Origin: Bigelowiella natans CCMP2755
Lineage: Eukaryota > Cercozoa > Chlorarachniophyceae
Assembly: GCA_000320545.1 (NCBI GenBank)
Contig: ADNK01002959.1
Coordinates: 1 to 20,000 of the forward strand
Reading direction: 5' to 3'
Length of the DNA: 20,000 nucleotides
The notes below the pieces were generated by a model that was not told the origin of the DNA, did not search any database, and saw only the letters and a program-made list of their open reading frames with translations. Shown here in pieces: positions 1-10,228 of the stretch. Position 1 is the stretch's first letter, and the number at the start of each line of letters is the position of its first letter. Both the position numbers and the translations under genes were made by a program.

Positions 1-1103
1 CCTATGTCGTAGTACGGTGAGCTTGTTGCTCTCGCGACGTGTCACCTCAATGAGCATGCTAATGAATACTTTCTTTTCAATTTGCTGCGCAGGGGATCGA
101 GTCCCTGGATCCTTCTCCTGGGGGGGTATCATCTGAAATCAACTGAAAAATCAAGCCGCAAGGAGTGAGCATGACATGCAATGCAGTGTGCATGTTAGCG
201 CATGCTGGGGCAAGCAACATGTTCACACATCTCATTGGTCTAATCAAGCCTCATGCACCATGATGAGTCGCACATGACTGCAAGCCTCGTTGGCGAAGTG
301 CTGCAAAGCTGTGAATGACACACATAGCATGGCATGAGTAGTGGCTGCCGTGAGAACCTTTAATGAGACAGCATGTCAGCATATCCGTCTCTCAGCACAT
401 GGTAGGGGTCGTTTGCAATGTCCATCACGTGCTGATAGACGAATGTGCTGACATGACTGAACCTTTGCAATGACACCCTGATGCTGTACATGCGTGTATT
501 ACTAGTGTATGCGCATGAATGGGTGCCGCAGCGCTGGCTAGCCGATGACACGTATGATCTAGTGACAATGCACAGGCAACATCACATTCTTGCAATGCAA
601 TGCTTCATTTCGCTGCCGGGTATTGTGTGATGAATTTTGCGGTGGCACAGATGTGGATTGCGTGCTGTCGTTCAGATGCCTTGATGACGCGACCTGCAGC
701 ATCGCTAGCGTGCAAATCCTTCTTCTTCACGGAAGAAAGAAGAAGAAGAAAAAGTTGGTGTCTCTGGCCCTGCTACGTAATGCATTTCGTGATGAGGTGC
801 GATGATGTGGAGGACACATTCACGGTACAAGCATGCATGGCTTTGTGCACAGACACGGAAAATGTGTGGAATCAAATGCAACAGATTTCATTTGATTGCG
901 CACGCGCGTAGCTTGCGATTCAAAGTGCAAGTGATGTCGGGTAGTCGTGTCCATTTCTACGCGCATAGATACATCGAAGTAGATTTTAGCATTCCTAAAG
1001 ATGGTGGCAGCGCTCATCCACTGCATTCATTTGCATGCGCAGCACCAAATGATTCGATCCAGCACCAAATAAAACCACTTATTCGAGCTCACTACTCGTT
1101 GCA
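1..1103. other. Left-edge region dominated by a TGCA-rich block
   Basis: Positions 1-150 are unremarkable. From about 160 to 1100 CATG/TGCA/ATGCAATG words recur, with GCATGCATGG at 831-840 and ACATGTTCACACA at 217-229. Overlapping short frames are open on both strands (for example 802-1215 plus) but none shows a domain, a splice pattern or a protein-like composition. I see no gene. Confidence 0.5.
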
Positions 1104-1398
1104 CTACATGACATACCAACAGCTACCATGGAGACATTCGCCAGCTAGGCTACCAGGTGCATCAGGGATAAGAGCTACGTACTGCGGAGGCCTCGAAAGA
1201 AGTTTTGTGAGGTGAGAGGCCTTCTGTACGAGACGACTAGCTACCACAGCTTTCCGTGCCCAGGTGAGAGTTCAATCAGCAGATTCCGCACGGCACCGAA
1301 AACACGTTTGCATGCCTCAGGAGAGAGGCGTGGCTTTGATAGAACCTATCGATACGTCGTACAAAACTCAAGTCAAGACTGGCGAGGGCAACTACCAT
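1104..1398 (-). CDS. Possible small two-exon gene of unknown function
   Basis: Not recognised. Two minus-strand exons join in phase: 1398-1297 (34 codons from an ATG) and 1223-1104 (39 codons plus TAG), separated by a 73-nt GT..AG intron. The 73-residue product starts MVVALASLDLSFVRRIDRFY, continues with a leucine-rich amphipathic stretch (HLTKLLSRPPQYVALIPDAP) and ends WYVM. It has no signal peptide or known motif. Its ATG lies only 43 bp downstream of the stop of the aldo/keto reductase on the same strand, so it could also be part of that gene's 3' region or an alternative 3' end. A competing open frame covers much of the intron. The phase match and protein-like composition are the only support. 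Confidence 0.33.
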
Positions 1399-1440
1399 TG
1401 TGAATGGCCATGAAATCTCTGCGCTCCCCTCCCCGCAATA

Positions 1441-1657
1441 CTATGCAGAACCGCAGACGACCTTCTTGATGTCCGTGACATAATGCGGATTCCTTGCACC
1501 GCAAAGCTCTGATGTGAGTCCGTTAGCGCTGCTAGCACTCCATAACGCCAGTAGCTGCATATCGGTGACATCGGCGTAGGAGACCTCAGGATCTTCGTGA
1601 ATGGCTCCCAGCATTGTGTCTCGCATCAACGTCTTTAGTTAAAGAAATATTATATAA

Positions 1658-1697
<40 letters not shown>

Positions 1698-1926
1698 TTA
1701 TTTATATTTCATATGAGGGACACACATTCACACAGATACGATAGTATATACTTATGCATTGCGAGATGCTTTGTGACAAACCATCTCTGGGGACATCGGT
1801 AATTTGTTAATTAGCTTCCAGTACGTCTCCCCCCTCCCCCAGTCACCAGCACCGATCTTTGATACAGACATATGCACACACACACACACACACACACTTT
1901 TCACTTACACACAGACATGCGTTTAC

Positions 1927-1966
<40 letters not shown>

Positions 1967-2192
1967 TGAAGTATTTATAGTACTTCAAACACCGTACCGC
2001 GGGTTATGATAATTGCTATTTAAGCTCTCACTACGATGGATTTTGCTATAGTTTCCTGGATATTTAATGATATTGATGACCCCTTCCGGAGGGATGGCAT
2101 TTATTGGTCTATTTCCAACGATGGACACGCCCTGATGATGATGATGATAATGATGATGATGATGATGATGATTGGTATAGACACTCTTGATG

Positions 2193-2233
<41 letters not shown>

Positions 2234-2428
2234 TATGATTAGTTAGTCCCCAGTGGGGATTAGATAGATACCTTGGATTCTGCTACTTCAATACTCGTTA
2301 CGAAACGGCCCTGGGTGGATAATGATGATGATGATGATAATGATGATAATCCACTTTTCAGATGACAAAGCAAGGAAGAAGGAAGACAAAAGAAAAAACT
2401 GCTGGCTCCTTACAGAACATCAAGTTTT

Positions 2429-2464
<36 letters not shown>

Positions 2465-2749
2465 GTCTCTCTCCCACACCACGGCACCTACTGACCTTCT
2501 CATCCCCTGGGTTACGAGGGGGGGCGTCCGGATCGAACAGCGACTGAAGCACAGGTCCAGACTCGACCAAATTCAGTGGAATCTAGTGTGTGTGTCCATG
2601 TACACACACACACATACACACACACACGCATAGATAGACAGACAGAGACAGAGACAGAGAGAGAGAGAGAGAGAGAGAGGTACAAGACGATAACCGATTA
2701 TAAAAGTAAAAACTTCTCCTCCCTCATTGCTACGACACACACTACACGC

Positions 2750-2787
<38 letters not shown>

Positions 2788-3371
2788 ATACATATACAAC
2801 ACCTGAGCTATCCTCATTCGGTGAGTAGCACCAAAATCCAACTCCTCCTCAGTATCATCATCCTCAGCTCTAGCATTAGAACACGACGTGAAAGATGACG
2901 TTGACGAAGAAGAAGAAGAAGAAGCAGCAGCAGCTTTCTCCGCCCTCGATAGTAGACGCCGCAATGATGGCCCCTCAAAGAGGTTGGGTCGCCCTGTTAC
3001 CTACCAAACGAGATGTTTTTTTGTGTGAATGCATCGCGCACCGCGTCATGCTAGACGGCTGCTGAGGGGCAATTGTGCACTCATGATGATCGGTACAACA
3101 TCTTAGAAAGTAGTACTGAGTAGTCACATCCTTGCAGGCTGCTGGACACGCCATAGTATCTACCGACCATTCCCGATGTAATCTACGCTCAAGGCGCATG
3201 AGAAGATCACAAAAACGAACACACACAAACACACATAGAGAGAGAGAGAGAGAGGAATAAATGAAAATCAGGTTAATTGTTTTGGAAGAGACCCATATCA
3301 CATACCCAGAATACTAAGGAAGATTCATATGTTATAATCACGATCAATAATAACAACAACGACAACAGCAA

Positions 3372-3404
<33 letters not shown>

Positions 3405-4022
3405 AGACCAACTAAATTAATACTGCTAGGTGACCACAGGACTACCCATCGGCTACTATCATCCCCATCAAAACTTTGTCCATCATTAACAATTTTTAAA
3501 TTCATTCACTACAAGATCTTCCAAGCACACGAAGGCCTTTTCCACTCTGTCATAGAAGGCGTCAAAGAGCTCCTCCCTGCTACGCTTCGATCCCCCCTCC
3601 TTGAACACCTGTATCAGTGACACACAAAACATCACACATAGACATCATTTTATCGCATTGTACAAATATTATTAGCTACTACAAGAAGACTAGCATCACT
3701 ACTGAGCGCACGTCTGCATAAACAGTGTACAATCCGCCTGACTGGTCATTTCCCCACATCATCGTATCTATCATCGTCGCAGCCTACCCCTTCCCTCGAG
3801 GTGAGAAAGAACTCTGGAGAGTGCAGGAGAACAACATCGGGTGGGGTTCCGAGCCTCTCCGCCTGTGCATGTCACACAATTCATGCGATGACGACGGTGA
3901 TGACGATGATGATAATGGCAATAAAACAATGGGTGAAGTACAGACAGAAAAGACCAGAAGTGTGGGGAGCGTCCTCTTCCATAGCATGATGCGAGTTTGT
4001 GTGTGTGGGGAAGGGGGGGAAG

Positions 4023-4070
<48 letters not shown>

Positions 4071-4631
4071 GGGCAACCGATGCATCAACAGATCTCCGGA
4101 TAAATTCTGGGTGAATACAGTGCCACGCGTCTGGCCCCATGTCTAGGTAGCTAAGTATTGAGGGCACAGAAGAACATAGCGAGACGACGTTATTATTGCT
4201 AGTGTTGTTGCCATCACCTCAAGATAATATGGATTGTATGCTGCTTACTGTGTAATGGAAGAGAAGAAGAAGAAGAAGGAGGAGAGGAGGAGGAAGAGGT
4301 GTCATGAGCAGCAGAAAAAGCAACACGAGGAGGACAAACATTTGAGCTATATATTGAGTACAAACGTTTGGGCTATATATTGAGTATGCAGCATAAAGCA
4401 ATGTCGGGGGTTAATAACAATTCCTCCTCCGATCAGCTACTGCGGAACCAGAGCTGAGCTTCGGTTTATACTCGCCATCTACCACTCCCACATTCCAACA
4501 CTAATTGCACTACTCTGGCGGTGGGGCGGAACGTGCCATCTCCAGATCATTCCCTTCTATGTACCCTACCTAGTGTTGGGATCGAGAAGTTTGAAGAGGA
4601 GAAGAAAGCATGATGTGATTGAGCGACGATA

Positions 4632-4690
<59 letters not shown>

Positions 4691-5364
4691 CACAACTATC
4701 ACCAGAGCTCTCCACAGTGACTAAAAGAATGCCTTATGCTCTTCTACCTTTGTCGAAACGACTATCTCCTCCCTGCTGATTCCCTCCTTTTCGAGTTCCC
4801 TCAACACGTCTCCGATCATCCTCTCGCTTCCTAGTATTTTGAGGAACAAGAGAGAGATAGAGGGAGGACAGGCTCAGGCTAATTACTTCCGCTACACTTT
4901 CTGGCCTCTCCACCGCCTCTCTTTCTGTTAGTATTGAGTCTCTGCTACGGTACCGCTATTTCCATAGGATGGTGAAGTATCGATCAAATTCACGCCTGAT
5001 CTCATGGCCTGGCACCCAAACACAACCACATCATCATCAACACACATGGAGAGAGCCCTTACCCCGAAATTCGATTCGAGTGATGAGAAACTCTAATGTT
5101 GTAACACGTAAGGAGAGAAGCGGGTATGTAGGCTGCCCGACCATCATCATCGCTTCTGCGTGGCTGGAGTTTCCATCCTCAACCCGGTAGGCTCCGAAAC
5201 CGATGCTGGACACCTAACCATGTAGACGTCTGTAAGTCGTTCATGCATCACAAGTGAGTCTTGCCGACCACCTTTAGAGCACCCAGCTTTCGAACATTAT
5301 CTGGGTGAACCGCTGCCGCGCCGATGCGGCGAAAGTAAGCACCTGTGGCCTTCGCCGTCGCCAT
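1441..5364 (-). CDS. Aldo/keto reductase, about 14 exons, about 412 aa
   Basis: NAD(P)H-dependent oxidoreductase of the AKR fold, probably soluble and cytosolic; substrate unknown. Exons (minus): 5364-5272, 5213-5142, 5008-4954, 4830-4748, 4569-4511, 4150-4078, 3862-3788, 3608-3513, 3182-3117, 3000-2803, 2582-2496, 2310-2272, 2131-2081 (or to about 2035), 1632-1441. All phases agree. Landmarks in order: KVSSIGFGAYRV (31-42), LIDTSPSYGNSGSERMIG (63-80) with Asp65 and Tyr70, VVSTKVG with Lys101, WHCIHPEF, DVVLLHSPEFF with His159, GRYYGVSS (209-216), IPLNLVESG, GNRPINAI (338-345) and the C-terminal TSELCGARNPHYV. The catalytic tetrad Asp-Tyr-Lys-His is complete. The closest family style is the long AKR group with an LLHNPE motif. 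Exon 10 carries an Ala/Ser/acidic insert. Least certain are the ends of exons 9 and 13 and a possible extra exon in 2034-1633. Confidence 0.88.
2803..3000 (-). other. Low-complexity insert encoded by a microsatellite inside a reductase exon
   Basis: Exon 10 of the aldo/keto reductase. Between the helix PSLRRLLSRAEK and the strand THRMRIAQ lies a run of four Ala and seven Ser, then a Ser/Thr-rich stretch and the acidic EDDDTEEELD. The DNA behind it (2905-2933) is a GAA/GCA trinucleotide repeat on the plus strand, so the repeat has expanded in frame within a surface loop of the barrel. Confidence 0.75.
4334..4385. repeat. Tandem duplication, 26 bp x 2
   Basis: Positions 4334-4359 and 4360-4385 are adjacent copies of one 26-bp unit (ACAAAC.TTTG.GCTATATAT...) differing at two bases. 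It lies in intron 5 of the aldo/keto reductase. Its only visible meaning is a recent local duplication. Confidence 0.9.
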
Positions 5365-5935
5365 TTCGCAGCCGTCGTTCGGCAGCCCAGCTCCGAGGAA
5401 GAACTCGTTTGAGTGTCGATTTACAATAGACTATTATCTGCAGATATTCTTCGGTAAAATAACTTCTTAAGTTTCACTCTCATCGCCCTCGTTTAGATAC
5501 GACAAGGCTCTTAGACGCGAGCAGTGCCATCTGGGCTGATTTTTACCCGAAAAACATCCGTCCTGTGTGGAAGCTTTCTGTCGTTGTATGGAGTTTCTGT
5601 GGCTCCAGGGGATTCGACAAGGGGCCGTTCTTTGCAACTACGGGCTCGTTCGGGCTCGATGTAAACTGAAATATGCATGCCATTTCAGCTCTGCGTCTAG
5701 ATATCATCTCCGACTTTTTCCTAGTTCTAATTAATTTGTCGGTCGCAGGGAAGAATCTGTTACGTTCGCTACCCTTGGGAAAGAAGGGGAAAAAGTAAGG
5801 ATGAGAATTATAATCGTTGTCGCATAAGATAAATTCATCCCTTTTTGGTAATTCTGAATCATATCCCCACCCAACAAGAGAAAGATCTTTTGAGAGGTCA
5901 TCCCCCCCCGCAGAAGAACGCCACTAGACCAAAAC
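5365..5935. promoter_or_regulatory. Shared divergent upstream region of the reductase and 14-3-3 genes
   Basis: 571 bp between the start codons of the minus-strand aldo/keto reductase (5364) and the plus-strand 14-3-3 gene (5936). It must hold both promoters and 5' untranslated regions. No clear TATA box, initiator or repeat is visible. A C-rich run just before 5914 and a possible 3' splice site near 5750 (TCGCAG/GG) could belong to the 14-3-3 leader. No convincing ORF is present on either strand. Confidence 0.6.
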
Positions 5936-6748
5936 ATGGATAAGATCGTCGAAGAATTGAAGGGAGGCAACGATGCCATTCAGCAAGCGATGCAGCTTGT
6001 GAAGGCTGCAGAACATGCTGAGCGTTACAAAGACATGTGCGCTTTCATGAAGCTGGTCGTAGATCTTCACATCGCCAAGAACGAGGACTTGGACACGGAC
6101 GAAAGAAACCTGCTTTCCGTTGGATATAAAAATCTCGTTGGTGCAGGACGTGGTTCTCACAGGCATGTCAAGCACCAAATGGATTCTAAGGCCAGCGACC
6201 TCTTGCCAGGATACCTGGGAGTAATTGCGAAGGAGACCACCGACATCTGCAAGGAGGTTCTCAAGATCCTTGAGGATCAGCTAATTCCAAAAGCTAAGGA
6301 GTTGCAAAAAGGTGAGTCGAACGCGGAGATGAAGAAAGAAAAGATAGAAGCAACTATTTTTTATCTCAAGATGGCTGGTGACTACTACCGCTACCTCGCG
6401 GAGATTGACAAGGAAGGCGGTTACGAAAAGAAAGCTAAAGATCTTTACTTGGAGGGCACAGAGCTTTCCGCAGCAAATCTCGAGCCAACTGATCCAATCC
6501 GACTCGGTTTGGCTCTAAACCTTTCCGTGTGCTACTACGAGATCCTTGACAACAGGAAAGAAGCATGCCGCCTTGCAAAGCAGGCTTTCGATGATGCGAT
6601 CTCCAAGCTCGACAAACTCAAGGAAGAACAGTACAAAGACGCAACTCTCATAATGCAACTTCTTCGGGATAACCTTACTCTCTGGACGACGAGCAGTGCT
6701 GATGAGGGGGAAATGGAGGACGACCTCCAAGTCGAGAACGCTGAATAA
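5936..6748 (+). CDS. 14-3-3 protein, 270 aa
   Basis: Dimeric adaptor that binds phosphoserine/phosphothreonine motifs in client proteins in cytosol and nucleus. Family landmarks: RNLLSVGYKNLVGA (57-70), FYLKMAGDYYRYLAE (142-156), LALNLSVCYYEIL (192-204) and KDATLIMQLLRDNLTLWT (234-251), then an acidic tail. Phosphate-binding residues equivalent to Lys49, Arg56, Arg127, Tyr128 and Asn173 of human zeta are kept (Lys65, Arg72, Arg152, Tyr153, Asn195). Odd points: the usual ARRxSWR is AGRGSHR here, so Trp is replaced by His; and the segment between LIP (116-118) and FYLKM is about 14 residues longer than usual. Inside that longer stretch a 36-nt segment starts GTGAGT and ends AG. The gene is otherwise uninterrupted, unlike its neighbours. 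The start is the first ATG of the frame and fits the family N-terminus. Confidence 0.97.
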   Translation: MDKIVEELKGGNDAIQQAMQLVKAAEHAERYKDMCAFMKLVVDLHIAKNEDLDTDERNLLSVGYKNLVGAGRGSHRHVKHQMDSKASDLLPGYLGVIAKETTDICKEVLKILEDQLIPKAKELQKGESNAEMKKEKIEATIFYLKMAGDYYRYLAEIDKEGGYEKKAKDLYLEGTELSAANLEPTDPIRLGLALNLSVCYYEILDNRKEACRLAKQAFDDAISKLDKLKEEQYKDATLIMQLLRDNLTLWTTSSADEGEMEDDLQVENAE

Positions 6749-7790
6749 TTCATTCAAGAAGGAAAACCCTTAAGATTTCGGCATGGCTTGCATGTAAAAT
6801 CACAGCCCTTTGCTTCCGTTATCATTATAAACGCTAGAATTCTTTTCATAGTGTACATTTCATCGAACTTGTGCAGAATTATATCCGTTTCTCGTTCGGT
6901 CATTTTCATATTTGCGGATGCAGCTATAGGTAGTTTTGCTTGCTGCAATATGATGGCACAATGATGATTGCAAGCATGCATGCACGACGACACAGTCAGA
7001 GCATGTGAATGATGTGTAGCATGCACAATTTGAGCGTTACATACAGCCGCAGCATTGCTTGCTGCGTACCTGCGCACTAGTACATACATGCGTGGGAAAA
7101 TTTTTAGTTTGATCATGCATTCGTCATGCAATGCATTGCGTCCGTCGTGCTGATCGATCATGTGTTATTGGATCATTTCCGGTCAAATTGTTGACTGGAT
7201 TGTGCACCTCACCACACATGCACCAATCTAGCAATCAACCAATCAAGCTCACAACATGATCGAAAATAAAAAGGCGCACACATGTGTGCTCGCTGCAAAA
7301 AGGACACGAGTGTTCTATGTGAGCATGCGCCATGTTGTTGTGCACGTCATCGCATCGGCACAATAGACTCATAATCCGGTATATACATTACATATCCCGC
7401 ATTACTAGTGTCTATTGTCGGTTCTTCGCCCGTCACATCTGAGAGCCTAACATTCCGACAACTGAATGAAAAGGAAATCAACACGAACTGCTGCGCGAAG
7501 CGCGCGACATTGTACGTAGACCGAAACAACATGCATTAAATTGCATGAATCGAAACATGCACCACAAAGAACAAGGACTGTCGCATGCATGCACGTGCGG
7601 CGCGCTGAAGACAAGATGATGATGGTTTCACAAACACAGCAAATCACACACATCATAGCAGAAACTAACAAATGCAGTGTTAAGAGCTGTAGCCGCCGCT
7701 TTGCATAGCTACATTAGGATGGCTATTGAAAAAATTTAATTCATTGATTCCGTCTCACATGCTAGCATGTATGTGCTACACACTTACAGA

Positions 7791-7832
<42 letters not shown>

Positions 7833-7903
7833 TACACACACATACACATGCAACACGGGCACCGCTATAGTCAACGAACAAAAGTATTTTTTTGAGCTTG
7901 CTG
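6749..7903. other. Convergent intergenic region with a TGCA-rich block and a CA repeat
   Basis: Lies between the 3' ends of the 14-3-3 gene (plus) and the 11-exon gene (minus). The first 150 bp look like a 3' untranslated region. From about 6940 to 7620 the sequence is dominated by CATG/TGCA words, including GCATGCATGCA at 6974-6984 and 7583-7593. A CA-rich microsatellite covers 7792-7848. No coding exon is supported; the open frames here run through the repeat block and look fortuitous. Confidence 0.6.
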
Positions 7904-9553
7904 CTACGATCTCTGCAAACGGCGGCGAAACTGAAGATCGATGACTATAGAGTCCGCTTTAAACGGCACTGGGACTTGAAAGAAAGGATCACCGAGTCCT
8001 TTCAGTACCCTGATAGAGGAACGGAAGTACACAGCAATGGAGGACTTGTAATTTGAAACAACGCATACATAGCCAACATGACGTCTATCGATAGCATTTA
8101 TTCCCTTGGCATGGTGGTCCAATTAGAAGTGCAAACAACGCAGACCGAAAACATACAAGATGAAAGCCACCGTTTATCACCTCTCCTGTAACGTCTTTGG
8201 CCCCTCCCACTGATTCTATGGAAGTGACAACAGAAGCATCAACACAACGAATCAAAGAAATTTCGCTCTGTAATGCTTTGGATCAATGGGCGCAGGTTCG
8301 ATGTGCGGTATTACCATAAGGATGAATTCATCCGAATCCACAGTGAACCCACACCGTTCCCCTACAGCTGACTGAAGACAATTATCGCAACGAACGATCA
8401 CGACAGCAAGGAGGAGACGAAGAGGACAGAAGAAATAGAAGACAATATTTATTAATCGCCTTAACAATTGCATTCTTGACGATTGTTTGTTGATGCGTAT
8501 TTGTTGATATTCAATCTCTCCACACGCCAACCAGTAGTGATGGCACTACACGGCCCCAAAAGCCACCGTCGCTCGCCCGCAGCCGCTCCACCTGAGAATG
8601 TACAGAGTAATACTGATAGATGAATATGATCGTTTTCATGAATCAAGTTTACTCTCGCAATCAGTGTTGGTGCTCTTCCTCGCCATACAATCGGTTTGTT
8701 GTCTTCCTCGTATCTTCCAACGATTTCTTCTCTATTTCTCTCTCTTTCATTTTCTTATTCCCTCCCCCGCCTCTCTCCCCTCATTTCCCCTTTAACTCGG
8801 CGTACGATTTCGATATCGGCAGGTCGCTCGACGATCACACGCGCCTGTAGAGGGAGATCGTCGTCGCTGGCCGCAGCTGGCACAACGCTAGCCTGCTCCT
8901 CCTCCTCCTCGTCTTCCTGCTCATCTAATGGCTTTGGAGCAGCAGAAGAGAGTGGGGAGATGAGATTATTTGTGAGCACACAATGGGTGCGGCGCAGGGG
9001 AAACAGCTAATAGAAGCAGAGCGAGCGAAATCTTGTTGAAATGGGATCGAAATGGGATGATCTCTCCCTTATCTTCTTATACAGCTTCCTACACAACCAG
9101 ATCAACGTTTTGGAACTGCCAAGAGACGAGGTACCCTCGATCATAAAGCCCCCTTCCAACAAAAAAGAAGCAAAAACACACACACACACACACACACACA
9201 TACGAACACGCAAGAACAAACTCATTAACCGCTATCACCACCACACAGCCATCACCATTAATATCACAATCATGTCATAGTGTTACAGTTCGTTTGGTGG
9301 CGATGAGGATGCTGGTGATAATTTCGATGTACCGTAGAAGCATTTCGAGGCTTTGGCGCAACGATGTCTGCCGCCCCCCAGCCTTTGATTTTAATATGCG
9401 ATCATGTTTGTTGTTTTTTTAATGAAGAAACAAGTGAAAGACTGTAACATTTGCGTCGTTGTTGTGAAAAGATTCACGCATGGCATCCCGAATGAATGTT
9501 TCTACACATCAGTTCACACACGCTCACTTGTACAATCTTTGAATGCACTCATT

Positions 9554-9600
<47 letters not shown>

Positions 9601-9712
9601 TGCATCATCGACGACCTTAGCATATATCTCCGGAAATTGTTCTTTCAAAACTACTCGTCCGACCTATGACGTTTTGTAAGCAGCCCCAGTACAAAAAACA
9701 CGCAAAGAAACA

Positions 9713-9743
<31 letters not shown>

Positions 9744-10192
9744 CATTCACATTCATTCATGTTGATATACCTAGCTGTGATATTTTTCGTCTATTCTCTA
9801 GCAACGTGACCTGCTTTTGGAAGGCTAATCGTGAGGCGTCGTCTTCGACTATCTTGGAGGCCAGTTGCCATAAGACGAATGATCGAAAGGCGTAAGCCTC
9901 CTTATCAGTAAGGTCTGTGATGTTCTTTGGCCTAAACAAGAGGATTGATAACGATGACGAATTCATTAAAAAGAGGTGTTGGAGAAGAATATGAAACGTC
10001 GGCAGTTGGATTCATTTGATAGAAGTAGCGGGGAGATGGCCCCCACTTCTATGGATTTGAAAACGCGATCATGCACCCTCCGTCACTGCCTCAGCAAGCC
10101 CAAGCCTCCAATAATTAGCATCGTCCCTCTTGATGTTTTGGAGGTCGGCGGCCATTATCATCATTCTAATCAAGATCGATCCTCACCATCAC

Positions 10193-10228
<36 letters not shown>

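Larger units (their letters stand above)
1662..4690. repeat. Microsatellite cluster in reductase introns
   Basis: Plus-strand reading: (TA)n 1662-1692, 1930-1962, 2199-2231; (CA)n 1875-1897, 2430-2462, 2748-2786; CA/GA compound 2602-2679 and 3218-3254; (GAT)n 2134-2172 and 2321-2350; (AAC)n 3350-3404; GAY-type trinucleotides 3887-3914; (GA)n 4024-4066; GAA/GGA 4257-4298; (ACG)n 4632-4690. Every one lies in an intron of the minus-strand aldo/keto reductase as modelled. On the sense strand they read TG, CT, ATC, GTT, TTC or CGT. Two ATC tracts run to, or almost to, a 3' splice site (acceptors at 2132 and 2311). Confidence 0.92.

Noticed and set aside
84-112. A possible tRNA T-arm (GATCGAGTC between complementary arms)
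   Set aside because: No acceptor stem, D-arm or anticodon arm can be built at the right distances.
802-1215. Plus-strand ORF of 137 codons
   Set aside because: It runs through the left TGCA-rich block and over the opposite-strand exon at 1104-1223. No motif is visible and several frames are open at once.
2322-2806. Several ORFs on both strands rich in His-Thr, Cys-Val or Ser-Leu repeats
   Set aside because: They are translations of CA, GT, GA and CT microsatellites in the reductase introns.
3350-3404. Regularly spaced repeats as a CRISPR candidate
   Set aside because: It is a plain AAC microsatellite without spacers, in a eukaryotic intron.
3725-4167. Overlapping ORFs of 105-129 codons on both strands
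   Set aside because: They read through the GA repeat at 4024-4066. Only short parts of the minus-strand frames (exons 6 and 7 of the reductase) are coding.
6754-7161. Minus-strand ORF of 135 codons downstream of 14-3-3
   Set aside because: It spans the 14-3-3 3' flank and the TGCA-rich block. The composition (His, Cys, Met, Ala) follows the word usage of the block, and no domain is seen.
9333-9367. Alternative reading of this exon as a leucine/isoleucine-rich helix (SLRQSLEMLLRYIEIITSIL)
   Set aside because: It reads well, but the preceding exon ends in phase 1, which requires the frame DIVAPKPRNAST instead. Kept as a second choice if cDNA shows another donor for the exon at 9771.
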